DNA of 64,000 nucleotides from Rufibacter roseolus (GTDB lineage Bacteria; Bacteroidota; Bacteroidia; Cytophagales; Hymenobacteraceae). How positions within the stretch are numbered: the first letter of the stretch is position 1; each line of letters begins with the position of its first letter. Location: positions 868,001-932,000 of the forward strand of contig NZ_JAFMSU010000002.1 in NCBI RefSeq assembly GCF_017916365.1, written 5' to 3'. Positions 16,837-27,000 of the stretch are shown here, one piece after another. The notes beneath the pieces were generated by a model. The model was not told the origin of the DNA. It saw nothing but the letters and a program-made list of their open reading frames with translations, and did not search any database. Both the position numbers and the translations under genes were made by a program.

Positions 16837-17166
16837 ATGTGCTAATTTTTTGATTTGAAGATTTGAGGATGTGGAGATTTGAAAATGTGCTGATGTGCAG
16901 ATATAAAAATCACACCTATTCCTTTCCTACATCTAGTTAAGAAATTGAAATCCCTTTTGGGCCTGTTTTCATGAAAACAGGCCCAAAAGGGATTTCTCAT
17001 TGGAGAGCTGCAAGTCTTGCCTGCTATGCTATGGCTAAATTAAAAAGCTAATCAGAGGATCATCTTATTTAGAAATTTACACACCAACACATTTCCAAAT
17101 CTTCACATTTCACCATAAGCACATTAGCACCTTACCTCATTAGCACATTAATGAAAGCACATTAAA
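16837..17166. repeat. Microrepeat arms flanking a 50-base palindrome between convergent genes
   Basis: The 330-base gap between the TrpF-like gene and trmB holds a degenerate AATGTGCTAATG/GATTTGAAGATTTG array at 16837-16905, and its approximate reverse complement (CACATTTCCAAATCTTCACATTTC, AGCACATTAGCAC) at 17080-17166. The central palindrome lies between them. The right arm runs into the trmB stop codon. No ORF. Confidence 0.6.
16947..16996. terminator. Perfect 50-base palindrome, likely bidirectional terminator
   Basis: Two exactly complementary 25-base halves meet at 16971/16972 without a spacer. The core is GGGCCTGTTTTCATGAAAACAGGCCC, a tip shared with other hairpins of the window (61292-61329, 63499-63520). 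It lies between the 3' ends of two convergent genes. Confidence 0.65.
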
Positions 17167-17815
17167 GCTGGTACTGCAGGTATTTGATAGGGACGCCCAA
17201 CTCCAGGTACTTTTTCTCGAAGGTGGTGTAGATACCCATTGTGTGCTCCAGCAGGTCAGACTCGTATAGGTCTTTGGTGTAAAGGAGTTTAGGTGCGCCG
17301 CGTTCCTGTAGCACTTCCAGGGAATAGTCAAAAAGAAGCTCGCTATCTGTTTTTAGGTGGAGCTTGCCACCGGGTTTCAGGATGCGCTCGTACATCTCCA
17401 GGAACCGCGGGGAAGTGAGCCGGCGTTTGATGTCGCGTTTGCGGGGTTGCGGGTCTGGGAAGGTGATCCAGATCTCGTCTACCTCCTGCTCCCCGAAATG
17501 CTGGTCCAGGTTCTCCAGGAAGATGCGCAGGAAACCTACGTTGTATAGACCGGCTTCCTCGGCCAGGGAGCTCCCTTTCCAAATACGGTTGCCTTTGATA
17601 TCAATCCCGATAAAGTTCTTGTGGGGGAACATCTGGGCCATGCCCACGGTGTACTCGCCTTTTCCGCAACCTACCTCCAGGATGAGCGGTTGCTCCTTCA
17701 AGAAGAAGTCGCGGTTCCAGTGCCCTTTCAGTTTCTCAAAATTATCTTTGCCTGGTTCTACCACGTTTGCTCGGGTGGCATTCACCGCAAATTTCTCTAG
17801 TTTTCCTCTGCCCAT
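17162..17815 (-). CDS. trmB: tRNA (guanine-N7-)-methyltransferase
   Basis: A 217-residue SAM-dependent enzyme that methylates G46 of tRNA. The SAM site is EVGCGKGEYT (about 46-55), with IGIDIKGNRIWKG near 70, and the family hallmark ITFPDPQPRKRDIKRRL (about 116-132). It starts three bases after the folC stop and is the last gene of the cluster that begins with the TPR gene at 27083. Confidence 0.95.
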   Translation of the reverse strand: MGRGKLEKFAVNATRANVVEPGKDNFEKLKGHWNRDFFLKEQPLILEVGCGKGEYTVGMAQMFPHKNFIGIDIKGNRIWKGSSLAEEAGLYNVGFLRIFLENLDQHFGEQEVDEIWITFPDPQPRKRDIKRRLTSPRFLEMYERILKPGGKLHLKTDSELLFDYSLEVLQERGAPKLLYTKDLYESDLLEHTMGIYTTFEKKYLELGVPIKYLQYQL

Positions 17816-17818
17816 TAA

Positions 17819-19111
17819 TTATAGTTCGGGTATTTCTGCAACCACAAAGGTACTACCGCCAATGAAAATTACCTCATCCTCCTGGGCAAAGGCTTTAGCG
17901 GCCAGAATGGCGTCTTCCACGGTGGGGTAAGCAGAACCTTTTAAACCGGCAAACTGCGCCTCCTCCCAAAGCTTTTGCACTGGCAAGGCCCTCGGGATCT
18001 GGGCTTCGCAGAAATAGTAACGGTAACTAATCGGTAGTAAGCGCAACACACTGGCAATGTCCTTGTCATTCACGGCCCCAAAAACAAAGTGTACTTGATT
18101 GGGCTGCATGGCCAGCAGTTGGGTAACTACCGCCCGAAGCCCGTCAACGTTGTGGCCCGTGTCACAGATGGTCAGAGGATGCTGCCCCAGCACCTGCCAA
18201 CGGCCTTTCAAGCCGGTAAGCGATTGTACATTGCGCAAGCCCTCGCGCAGGTGTGCTTCCGTAATGGTAAAGCCTTGCTCATTCAGGTTTTCAACGGTAG
18301 TCAGAACACCCGGTAAGTTAAAGCGCTGGTAACTCCCAAGCAGTGAAAGCTCCAGTTGATCCAGGTACAGGTCATCTCCTTTATAGATAGCGTAGTAAGA
18401 AGACAAGCCTTTGATAGCTTGCAACGCTACCCGGTATGTTTGGTCTGCGAAGGTGAGCGGACTTTGGGTTTGGCGGCTCTTTTCCTCAAAGATGCCTGAA
18501 ACCGAGCTTTGGGTGGTGCTGATGACCGCCGGCACCCCGGGTTTGATGATCCCGGCTTTCTCCCCGGCAATCTCCTGCACAGTGTTCCCCAGCAGAGCCT
18601 GATGGTCCAAGCCTATGTTGGTGATAAGCGAAACTAGCGGGGTAATGATATTGGTGGAATCTAACCGGCCACCCAAACCCACTTCAATGATAGCGATGTC
18701 TACCTGCTCCTCCACGAAATAGTCAAAGGCCAAGGCTACCGTCATCTCAAAAAAGGAAGGCTTCACCTCTTCAAACAACGCTTGGTGCTGTTGGGTAAAA
18801 GAGGCCACCTTCCCGCGGGAGATCATCTCTCCGTTCACCCTGATGCGCTCGGTGAACTCTTTGAGGTGGGGCGAGGTGTACAGGCCTGTTTTATAGCCGG
18901 CCGCTTGCAGCACAGCCGCCAGCATGGAAGAGGAACTGCCTTTGCCGTTGGTGCCGCCTACGTGCACGGTTTTGAACTTGTGCTGGGGTTGATCTAAGGC
19001 ATCAGTGAGAGCCACAATGTTGACCAGGCTCTTCTTAAAAGCAGCGTTGCCGATGCGGTGAAACATCGGCAACTGCTGATATAGGTATTCTAAGGCTTGT
19101 TCGTACGTCAC
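17819..19111 (-). CDS. folC: Bifunctional folylpolyglutamate synthase / dihydrofolate synthase
   Basis: A 430-residue Mur-ligase-like enzyme that adds glutamate to dihydropteroate and tetrahydrofolate. The P-loop is GGTNGKGSSSSML (about 52-64), then LYTSPHLKEFTERI, IEVGLGGRLDSTN (about 141-153) and DTGHNVDGL near 316. The only plausible start is GTG at 19111, 11 bases after the tonB-like stop; no in-frame ATG lies between. Its tight linkage to the ExbBD-TonB genes is positional only. Confidence 0.95.
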   Translation of the reverse strand: MTYEQALEYLYQQLPMFHRIGNAAFKKSLVNIVALTDALDQPQHKFKTVHVGGTNGKGSSSSMLAAVLQAAGYKTGLYTSPHLKEFTERIRVNGEMISRGKVASFTQQHQALFEEVKPSFFEMTVALAFDYFVEEQVDIAIIEVGLGGRLDSTNIITPLVSLITNIGLDHQALLGNTVQEIAGEKAGIIKPGVPAVISTTQSSVSGIFEEKSRQTQSPLTFADQTYRVALQAIKGLSSYYAIYKGDDLYLDQLELSLLGSYQRFNLPGVLTTVENLNEQGFTITEAHLREGLRNVQSLTGLKGRWQVLGQHPLTICDTGHNVDGLRAVVTQLLAMQPNQVHFVFGAVNDKDIASVLRLLPISYRYYFCEAQIPRALPVQKLWEEAQFAGLKGSAYPTVEDAILAAKAFAQEDEVIFIGGSTFVVAEIPEL

Positions 19112-19122
19112 GAAGGTCGTCT

Positions 19123-20019
19123 TTAGTTGGATCTTATAATAAAGGTGATGGTTCCGGTAGCGCCTGCGCTGGCATTGCCTCCGGTGGTTCGGCTAAAAGA
19201 GGTTCTCTGTACTTGCTCCTTATACCAGTTCACTACTTTAGGGCTTACGTTGCTTTCCAGTACTTTCACGCTTACCAATTCCCCGTTCCCGTCAATCTTA
19301 ATCTGGAATTTCACCACCCCGGTTTCATCATCAAAGGGGTCTGGTTTTGGGGCTACGTCGTAACGCCAACCGGGCATGTTCAAGCCGCTTCCACCTCCAC
19401 CGCCGCCGTTGCCTTTGCCGGGAGTGCCGTAAAGCGCCCGGGAGTCAAGCGAGCCGTTAGGATCACCCTGGTCGCCCACTTTGCCGGGACGGTCCCCGTT
19501 GTTGTTGCCGGTGGGTTTATTGCTGGTACCGTTTGTTCCGTTAGCACCTGCTGTGGTGGATTTTCCGGGGTACAGGGCTCTGGGTTTCTCCACTACCGGT
19601 GTAGGCTTGGCTACTTCGGTTTTCGGGGTTTCACGGGGCGTGGTGACCGGTTTTGCCTCTTCCTTGGGCGGAATGGAAACTGGCCCTTCGTCAACGGTGG
19701 TTACTACTTTCTCCTGCTGGGTTTCCGTTGCGGGAGCCTGTGGTTGCGGGGTTGGCGCCGGAGTTGCTGGCTGGTCCAGTTGGCGGGCTGGTTTGCTGTC
19801 TTCCCGGTTATCTGAGGCATTGGCGCTGGCCGTGGTCTGCAAATCCCCGAAGCCCTCGGCGTCTAAGCCATAGTTAAGCACGATTCCTTCCCCTCCGGAC
19901 AAGGGCGGATCGGGCGACTTGAAAATCACAAAGTAGAAGACCGCGAAAAGCACCATGTAAAAAAGGATGGTACCTGCCAGGGCTTTCAGCTGATCTTTCT
20001 TAACTACTGAATTCTGCAT
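19123..20019 (-). CDS. TonB-like energy transducer
   Basis: A 298-residue inner-membrane protein: one N-terminal transmembrane segment (about 13-34, ILFYMVLFAVFYFVIF), a Pro/Thr/Lys-rich periplasm-spanning linker (about 70-165) and a Gly/Asn-rich stretch (about 155-210). The C-terminal domain (about 228-298, VVKFQIKIDGNGELVSVKVLES) has the TonB/TolA-like strand order. It follows exbB and exbD, so it probably couples proton flow to an outer-membrane partner, possibly the barrel encoded upstream. Confidence 0.85.
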   Translation of the reverse strand: MQNSVVKKDQLKALAGTILFYMVLFAVFYFVIFKSPDPPLSGGEGIVLNYGLDAEGFGDLQTTASANASDNREDSKPARQLDQPATPAPTPQPQAPATETQQEKVVTTVDEGPVSIPPKEEAKPVTTPRETPKTEVAKPTPVVEKPRALYPGKSTTAGANGTNGTSNKPTGNNNGDRPGKVGDQGDPNGSLDSRALYGTPGKGNGGGGGGSGLNMPGWRYDVAPKPDPFDDETGVVKFQIKIDGNGELVSVKVLESNVSPKVVNWYKEQVQRTSFSRTTGGNASAGATGTITFIIRSN

Positions 20020-20027
20020 ACACTAAA

Positions 20028-20441
20028 TCAGGAAGCGGCACTTGGGCTTTGCGTAGCCATAATCATTTTCACCTTTAGCTTGGAACCCACCTCCAGAATG
20101 TCTACCAGTTTCTGTACGTTCAAAGAGGCATCCACGCGCAAAACCACAGTGGCTTTCTCAATATTTGTGCCAGTCAGTTCCTTGGCCAATTCCATCTCCA
20201 GGTTCTCAGGCGCCACCGGGCGCTTATTGACGAAATACTCCCCCGTGGAGGTCACCGATACGTTAATTGGTTCCTGCGCCACTTCTTTAGAAGACTTGGC
20301 ACTAGGCAAAAGTAATTTCACGGCGTTTGGGTTGGCCATGGTAGAGGCGATCAGGAAGAACAGCAACAGGAAGAACATGATGTCGTTCATGGCCCCTGTC
20401 TCTACGTGCGAGGTAGAGTGTCTTTTTTGGCGAAGCTTCAT
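20028..20441 (-). CDS. exbD: ExbD/TolR-family biopolymer transport protein
   Basis: A 137-residue protein with a short basic cytoplasmic start, one transmembrane helix about 18-38 (MNDIMFFLLLFFLIAST) carrying the proton-accepting Asp near residue 20, and a periplasmic domain. It forms the proton channel with ExbB, whose stop codon is four bases upstream. Confidence 0.95.
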   Translation of the reverse strand: MKLRQKRHSTSHVETGAMNDIMFFLLLFFLIASTMANPNAVKLLLPSAKSSKEVAQEPINVSVTSTGEYFVNKRPVAPENLEMELAKELTGTNIEKATVVLRVDASLNVQKLVDILEVGSKLKVKMIMATQSPSAAS

Positions 20442-20445
20442 AAGC

Positions 20446-21147
20446 TTAGTTCTCCTGTAATAAGTCTGTAAACTCTAAGGCGTTGTTCTCAATCTTGAAC
20501 ACCACTCTGTCCACCATCAGGCTGAGGTAATGGTACCCAATGTGGGCGATAATCCCCACAATAAGACCTGCCGCCGAAGTCACCAGTTTCTCATACAAAC
20601 CACCTGAGATCTGGTTGATCCCGAAATCATTGGAAACGGAGATCTGATAGAAGATTTTGATTACCCCGGAAATCGTTCCCACGAAACCAAGCATTGGCGC
20701 AATACCGGCAATAATTCCCAAAATGCTGATGTTTTTCTCCAGACGGGAAACTTCCAGTCTACCCACGGCCTCAATAGAGGTTTCAATGTCTTTCAAAGGC
20801 GAGCCAATGCGGCGGATCCCCTTTTCAATCATGCGGCTCAGCGGAGTAGAGGTTTGGATGCAAAGCAATTTAGCGCCCTGTAAATCACCTCTGAGCACCA
20901 GGTTCTTCACGTTGTCCATGAAGCTGGCTGGCTCCCGGCTGGCTCTTTTAATGGCCAGGTAACGCTCAATCATGATAAACACCGCCGCAAAAGCCAAGAT
21001 GAAAATAGGCACCATAACCCAACCTCCACGCCAAACCATGTCTAAAAGAGAAATAGAGGGAGCAGCTTCTGCGGTGGCTGCGGCATTAGAGGCAACATTC
21101 ACCGCTGTGTCAGTAGCGGTGGTAATCTGAAGAAGAAAGAAATTCAT
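20446..21147 (-). CDS. exbB: MotA/TolQ/ExbB-family proton channel protein
   Basis: The start is taken as the ATG at 21147 (MNFFLLQITTATD), one base after the preceding stop; the frame is open a little further up but lies inside that gene. About 233 residues with three membrane segments (about 38-58, 140-160, 180-205). The motif GIIAGIAPMLGFVGTISGVIKIF and the later LVTSAAGLIVGIIAHIGYHYL are the two channel-lining helices of the family. Confidence 0.95.
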   Translation of the reverse strand: MNFFLLQITTATDTAVNVASNAAATAEAAPSISLLDMVWRGGWVMVPIFILAFAAVFIMIERYLAIKRASREPASFMDNVKNLVLRGDLQGAKLLCIQTSTPLSRMIEKGIRRIGSPLKDIETSIEAVGRLEVSRLEKNISILGIIAGIAPMLGFVGTISGVIKIFYQISVSNDFGINQISGGLYEKLVTSAAGLIVGIIAHIGYHYLSLMVDRVVFKIENNALEFTDLLQEN

Positions 21148-21148
21148 G

Positions 21149-22369
21149 TTAATAGTTATATACCCAAAGTTCATTGCTGATTTTAGAGCGCAACGCCGGT
21201 AATGCAGCGAAGGCCTCGGCCTCAGTGGCGTAGTCCGCTACAGAAACCCGTTGGTGTTTGGTATCATAGATGGAGGTAATGATCTTAGCCTCCAGGCCTT
21301 TCTTAGCAAAGCGCTTCTGGTGCATGGCCGCGTATCCGTTTGAAGAGGAGAACACGCCCATGATGATGTAAAAACGGCCGGTCTTGCGTTTAATTGTAGC
21401 AGGCTCCGCAACTTCTGCTTTTTCCGCCTTTTTAATTATTGGTTTAGCTACGGCTACCTTTACTTCTTTCAAAGGAGCAGGATCGGTCACCTTCGGAGCC
21501 GTTGCAACCGCCACTTCTTCCTTCACTGCGGCTAATGCTTCCGCCGGTTTATTTTCTTCCGTTAACGTTACAGGGCTGGTTTTTGGAAAAGAGGCCAAAA
21601 GGGAGTCTTCAGTGGCCAGTTCCTCCTCTAGCGTTGGATCTACCGGCAAAGCCGACTTATATTGTTCCGTTAACTGGGCTTGCTCAAAAGCATCTACTTC
21701 AGGAACTTGGGGTTCTTCTTTCTGAACCGAGGCCACGTTCTCAGAACCGGTCAACAGAGAGACAGGGTTCAGGGAGCTTAAAGCCACATCGCCTTGCATA
21801 GACAGCAGGTAAATGGTAGCTACAGACACGCAACCCACCACCAGGCTGGCACCAATACGGTATAGCTTCCGGAATTTGCTTCCTGCTTTTTTGCCTTCCT
21901 CGGGTTGAAGAGTCTGGTCCTGGTATTTACCTCTGAGGATAAGCGTCTCTTTACCGGCTATAGGTTTGGCAACCAGTTCCGGTAACCCAAAAGCCTGCTC
22001 CAGGAAGTTGTCGCTCTCCAGGTTCTCAAACACCAGCTTGTGCTCGGCGTTGTAGCGGAACACACCTACGTCTTCCAGTTCAAACCGGTGCTGGGTTCTC
22101 AGTTGCTCTTTCAGTTCGGTCACAAACTCCGCTACCGCCAGCTGGGCCTGCGGCATAGGCCATTTTTGTTTCTGGGCCAGGGTGGAGATCAAAAGCCCAT
22201 CGTTCACCTTCAGTTGCTCATTGAAGGCAACCCTTTTGGAAGGCGGCGAAAACATGTGTTTCACCGGATGGATTTTGGCCGGCGTATAATGCGTAATCAA
22301 TCCCCCGAAGTTGGGGATGATTACGCAGTCATAGGCGTACAGCAGCGATTTTATGTGGCTTTGAACCAT
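21149..22369 (-). CDS. HU-CCDC81 and SPOR domain protein
   Basis: A 406-residue protein. Residues about 1-60 and 65-125 form the two bacterial HU-CCDC81 domains (YDCVIIPNFGGLITHY, FNEQLKVNDGLLISTLA). A membrane segment follows near 172-192. An acidic and then Ala/Lys-rich linker leads to a C-terminal SPOR domain (about 330-406, RFYIIMGVFSSSNGYAAMHQKRFAKKG), which binds denuded peptidoglycan at division sites. This domain set is typical of Bacteroidota and suggests a division or envelope role; its partners are unknown. Confidence 0.88.
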   Translation of the reverse strand: MVQSHIKSLLYAYDCVIIPNFGGLITHYTPAKIHPVKHMFSPPSKRVAFNEQLKVNDGLLISTLAQKQKWPMPQAQLAVAEFVTELKEQLRTQHRFELEDVGVFRYNAEHKLVFENLESDNFLEQAFGLPELVAKPIAGKETLILRGKYQDQTLQPEEGKKAGSKFRKLYRIGASLVVGCVSVATIYLLSMQGDVALSSLNPVSLLTGSENVASVQKEEPQVPEVDAFEQAQLTEQYKSALPVDPTLEEELATEDSLLASFPKTSPVTLTEENKPAEALAAVKEEVAVATAPKVTDPAPLKEVKVAVAKPIIKKAEKAEVAEPATIKRKTGRFYIIMGVFSSSNGYAAMHQKRFAKKGLEAKIITSIYDTKHQRVSVADYATEAEAFAALPALRSKISNELWVYNY

Positions 22370-22375
22370 ATTTTT

Positions 22376-24049
22376 TTAGAATGAATAGGTAACCCCACCA
22401 ATAAAGGAAATTCCTTGGGTTGGATAATTCACGAAACGTTGGTACTTGCTGCCCAGCAGGTTATTACCCATTAAGAAGGCAGAGAACCTTGGCGTGAAGC
22501 GGTAATCGCCCTTCAGGTTCAGGTCCACCACGTTGTCTGTCTCTTGCAGCAGCTTAGTACCATCTGTACGGGTTATTTCCCCGAACGAACTGCTAATATA
22601 GTAAAGTTCACTGTTCAAGAGAATCTTGTCAGAAAGATTATATGAAGCGAAGGCCGTCGCGATCATGTCTGGCCGGTGGAAAGGCTCACGCAATGAGGTA
22701 GTTGTGTAGTTGTTGCTTTCCACCTTGGCACCCAGCCTTAAATCCTCAGCCTGGTTAAAGGTCAATTGCCCGAAGAACTGGAACACCTTAGTTACCCCGT
22801 CGTCATACAGCAGGTCAAACTTAGCCGAATCTGCTACCGAGTTGTTGTAGAAGTACAGGTTGCGGTAGTTCTGGAGGGCTACCCTGCCCGTAAAATTAAC
22901 TGATTTGCTGATGCTACCGTTCACCCCTCCGTAGATTTCCAGGCCTTTGTTTACGTCCGCGATCTGCAGGTTCTGGTTCAGCCAGGGATTTTCCTTGCTC
23001 AGGGAGAACAGCGTGTTCCGCTGCAAATCTCCACCAGCCCCCACAAACATGGTCAACTTGTCCTGGATCACCTGGTAATTTGCCTCCAGGGCCGGGTAGA
23101 CGTTGAATTTGCGGGCATCATTTACCGTGTCACCGGTATAGGCGATAGTGGCACCCAGCATTAAACCCAGACGGTCCATCTTCAGGGCGTACGCCGGACG
23201 AACCTTGAAGAACCCACGGCCATAGGTATCATTGCCTTTCAGGCTGGTGTAGGCGAGATCCAGATCCACCTTGATCTTTGATTCTGCACTCAGGTCATAA
23301 GCCGTTTCTACCCTCCCGAACAGGTGCGTCTCTTTGGCGTTGTAATCATCTCCTGTGTAAGTGAGCCCTACTTTTCCATCGTAATGGAAGATGTTCTTTA
23401 CATCCGTCAGGTTATTCAAGTGACCCTCTACCAAAAAACGGTTATATACCTGTTTAATAGAGTTCTTATCAACTTCTGCAACATTGCTGCCACCGTAGAA
23501 ATAGTTCTGGTCGCGCTCGTACCGTACCCGACCCCCTACAGCTACCGGACCATAGTAAAGTTCTCCGTTGCCCTGAACGTAACTACTGGCCGAGCCGGAG
23601 TTCTCAATGGGACCGTGTGCCGAGGAAAGGTGCCCTACCTGCGCCCCGAAGGAAGACTTGTCGTTTCGGGTATTATGGAAATAGCCCTGCCCGTAGAATG
23701 TACCATAGTTCCCGAGACCGCCTTTCACGTAATTGCCATATTGCTTGGAAAGTTGCTCAGACTCTATGGCCAGCACCTTCATGGGCAGGTTTATGTAATG
23801 CTCAGGTAAGCGGTACTCGTTGAAGCGGTACGTTACCTTGCGGTCTCCCAAAGTGGGTGGCTGAATGAGGAACTTCTGAAAGTTACGATTGGCCTCCGGG
23901 AGCTCCAGTGTACGGTTCTTCTCAACTACAATTTCGGTGCTTTCCAGTTTGTTTCCTTCGCCCCAACCCGTCTGCTGTGCCTGAGCGGCCGGTATCAAGC
24001 CTAATAAAAAGAGAGCAGAGACACCCGCCCATTTAGTTGTATATCTCAT
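22376..24049 (-). CDS. Outer-membrane beta-barrel protein (TonB-receptor-like, no plug)
   Basis: The start is the ATG at 24049 (MRYTTKWAGVSALFLLGLI), which opens a signal peptide ending AQAQ; the frame upstream overlaps the previous gene. About 557 residues with alternating barrel strands and the C-terminal GGVTYSF typical of outer-membrane barrels. There is no carboxypeptidase-like or plug domain. A TonB-box-like segment (STEIVVEKNRTLELPE) follows the signal peptide. Being in one operon with TPR and ExbB/D/TonB genes, it may be driven by that motor. Confidence 0.8.
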   Translation of the reverse strand: MRYTTKWAGVSALFLLGLIPAAQAQQTGWGEGNKLESTEIVVEKNRTLELPEANRNFQKFLIQPPTLGDRKVTYRFNEYRLPEHYINLPMKVLAIESEQLSKQYGNYVKGGLGNYGTFYGQGYFHNTRNDKSSFGAQVGHLSSAHGPIENSGSASSYVQGNGELYYGPVAVGGRVRYERDQNYFYGGSNVAEVDKNSIKQVYNRFLVEGHLNNLTDVKNIFHYDGKVGLTYTGDDYNAKETHLFGRVETAYDLSAESKIKVDLDLAYTSLKGNDTYGRGFFKVRPAYALKMDRLGLMLGATIAYTGDTVNDARKFNVYPALEANYQVIQDKLTMFVGAGGDLQRNTLFSLSKENPWLNQNLQIADVNKGLEIYGGVNGSISKSVNFTGRVALQNYRNLYFYNNSVADSAKFDLLYDDGVTKVFQFFGQLTFNQAEDLRLGAKVESNNYTTTSLREPFHRPDMIATAFASYNLSDKILLNSELYYISSSFGEITRTDGTKLLQETDNVVDLNLKGDYRFTPRFSAFLMGNNLLGSKYQRFVNYPTQGISFIGGVTYSF

Positions 24050-24053
24050 GGTC

Positions 24054-27000
24054 TTATTCTTTAGGGGTGCTGGTTGACGGGGTAACACTATTTTCCAATG
24101 CAGCCAGCTTCGCTTTCGCCTCGGTTTTGATTTCCTCCAGCGGTGAGTTCTCGATAATTGAATTCAGAGTGGCTTTGGCCTGGAAGGCCTCGTTCTGCGC
24201 CACGTACACATCGGCAATGAGCAGGAAGGATTTTCCCAGCCAAAGTTCATAATCACCGAAGGTCTTGCTGAAGTCAAAGGCGTGGTCTAAGGCTTCTTTG
24301 AGTTTCTTCTGTTTGAAGTAGATCTCGCTGAGCAGGTAGTGCGCCTCGGCCCCGTTAATGTCGGTGGCCGAAGTGGCTGCGGTAGCGAATTCCTTTTCCG
24401 CCTGCTCCAGACGACCCAAGGCATAGCTAGCCTTTCCTCTGTACAGCAAGGCTGAGTTATAGGCGTTAAGAGTGGCGTTGCCCCGGGCAATCAGGTCATC
24501 GGCAATGAGAATGGTGTTGTTGTAGTCACTGGTGAAGTAGAAACTCTTCATCAATCCTAACAAAGCACTGGCCTGCTCCTTTTTGTTGGCAGCCAGGTCA
24601 CGTAATCTGGAGTAGAAATTGGCGGCCTCCGTGTAGTTGCCGTTCTCAAACTCCATATCGGCTACGCGTTGTACGGCTTTGCTCAGGTACTCAGATTTTC
24701 CTTCAAGGGCCACTTCTTTGAGGCTGCGCAGGGCACTGGTCGTGTCACCGCTCCGCAGGTAAGAATCACCCAGGAAATAGCGGGCGTTGGGTACTGAGGC
24801 ACTGGCTGGATAACTCTTCAGGAAACCTTCGAACTTAGGAATCGCCTGCTTGTACTTTTCATTAAAGTAAAGCGACTTAGCCGCTTCAAACTCAACGCTT
24901 TCCAAGGCATCACTTTCTGGGTTCGCCGACTTAAACTTGGCCAGGTAAGTATCCAGTTGCTCGGTTTCGTTCGTGGCGCCCAGTGCTTCCTGCAGACTGT
25001 ACAAGGCACTGTTGGCTACCTCATGGGTTGGGTATTGGTCAATGACCCGTTTGAAATCGGCAATGGCCTCATTCTGGCGCTTGAGGTTTAGGTAGGCTAC
25101 CCCGCGTTTCTGCAAGGCGTTTGGCACCAAAGTGCTGGAGGAGTAACTGTCCACCAAAGTGGTGAAAGAAGCAATGGCCGGGGCGTAGTTCGAGCTCTCA
25201 AAATCAATGATCCCCTTCTGGTACACGGCGTCATCGGCGTAGCGGGACTTTGGATATGACTTGAGCAAAGACTGCAAGCTCTGAATGGCCTGGTCTCTCC
25301 GGCCGGTCAGGTTATAGACCACTGCCTTCTGGAAGTACACGTAGTCGGCATCCGGGGTACGGGCGGCCATGGCTTGGTCATAGTAACTCAAAGCCTGGCT
25401 GTAGTCCTTGGTCACGTAGTAGCAATCCGCCAGCCGGATCATAGCATCAGCGTAGTTGGGGTTGCCGGCTTTGATGGTGTTATCATTCAAGTAAGCCTTG
25501 AAGTGCACCAAGGCTTTGTCGTACTGCTTCTCGTTGTAGTAGGCGTACCCAATTCCGTAACGAGACTTCACGTAAAATTCGGTGCGGCCCGAGTTTACGG
25601 TCTGGAACACGGCGCCATAGCTGTTGATGGCTTGCGGCCAGCGCTGCCCGATGGAATAAGCCTCACCCTTCAGGAAGTTACTACCGGCCTCAATCTCTTT
25701 GTTGTAAGGAAAGCCCAGTGACTTGTCCAGCATGGCCACGGCCTGCTGAAACAGCTGGTCATTGTAAAGTTTTACGGCCTGGTAATAGGTTACCCGTTGG
25801 TAGGTCTCGTTGATGCGGTGACTGCGCTTGGGCAATTTCTCAATGTGCTGGATGGCCTCTAGGTAATTGCTGGAGTTCAGGTAAGCCTCACTGAGGATAT
25901 CGTCTACCTCGCCACTGAATCTTGAATCTGGATAATCTTTGGTAAAGGAAGCCAGCGAGTTGATCACCTCAGAGTTGTTACCCAGTTCATAGTTGAGCTG
26001 CGCGTATTTCACGGTAGCCCCTTCCTTCACATTCTTGTCAATGTTGAGTTTGCGGGCCTGGTCAAAGGCGCCCAGCGCAAATTGCTTGTTGTTGTCTTTG
26101 AGGTAACTCAGACCCAGGTGATAAGAGGCGTTCTGCCCCAGGGAGTCGGATTGGAAAGCCACCGCCTTAAGGTTCTGGATAGCGCTTTTGAAGTCATTGT
26201 TCTTGTAGTCGGTGATACCCATCTTGTATTGCACCGTCTTGTCAAGGGACTTCTTGCCTTGCGCGTAGCTCTTGAAGTACTTGGAGGCGTTCTTAAAATC
26301 ATTGCGCTGGAAATACGCGTCGCCAACGAGGACTTCAATCTCTTTGGGGTTCTGCACCGGAGGCGTCATCTGCAGCGATTTCTCCCCGTAGCTGATTACC
26401 TCTTGGAAGTTCTTTTCTTTGTAGAGCACCTCGGTGAGCATGTAAGGTACTACCGGGCGGTACGTCTCATCTTTCTCCGCTACCTGCAGGTCCAGCTTGG
26501 CTCCAATGTAATCTCCCTCACGGTACGCCAGGTAACCGGCGTAGTAGCTGGAAGCATAGGTATACTTGTGGTTGCCTTTCTTATTGCGGTCAAACAGCTC
26601 TTTGGCCTTGGCGTAGTTCTTCTTGGAATAATAGGCGTACCCCAGCTTGAAGTCAGATTCTTTCAGTTGGGCATCGTCCAGGCGGTCGGCCGGGGCCTTC
26701 TCCAGGTACTCAATGGCTTTGTCGTAGTTCTTGTTGTCAAAAAAGGTAGTGCCTAGCTCGAAGAAAGCAGTGGCCGCCTTTGGGTGCGCCGGGTACCGGG
26801 AGGCGAACTGCAACACTAACTGTTCTGCATCGGGGTGGAACAGGTGCAGGCCGCTCACAGCGTAATAATACTGAGCATCGGCGGTTCTCAGCGGGTCATT
26901 GATGAGCCGGATGTACTGGGCGAAGGCCTGCTGGGCTGCCCCGAACTTCTCGCGGTCAAACAATTCTAACCCTTCCTGGAAAAAACGCTCTTCTGAGCGG

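Noticed and set aside
26082-26756. 224-codon plus-strand frame opposite the TPR gene
   Set aside because: Antisense shadow of a repeat-rich gene; Val/Leu-rich composition is typical of such shadows.
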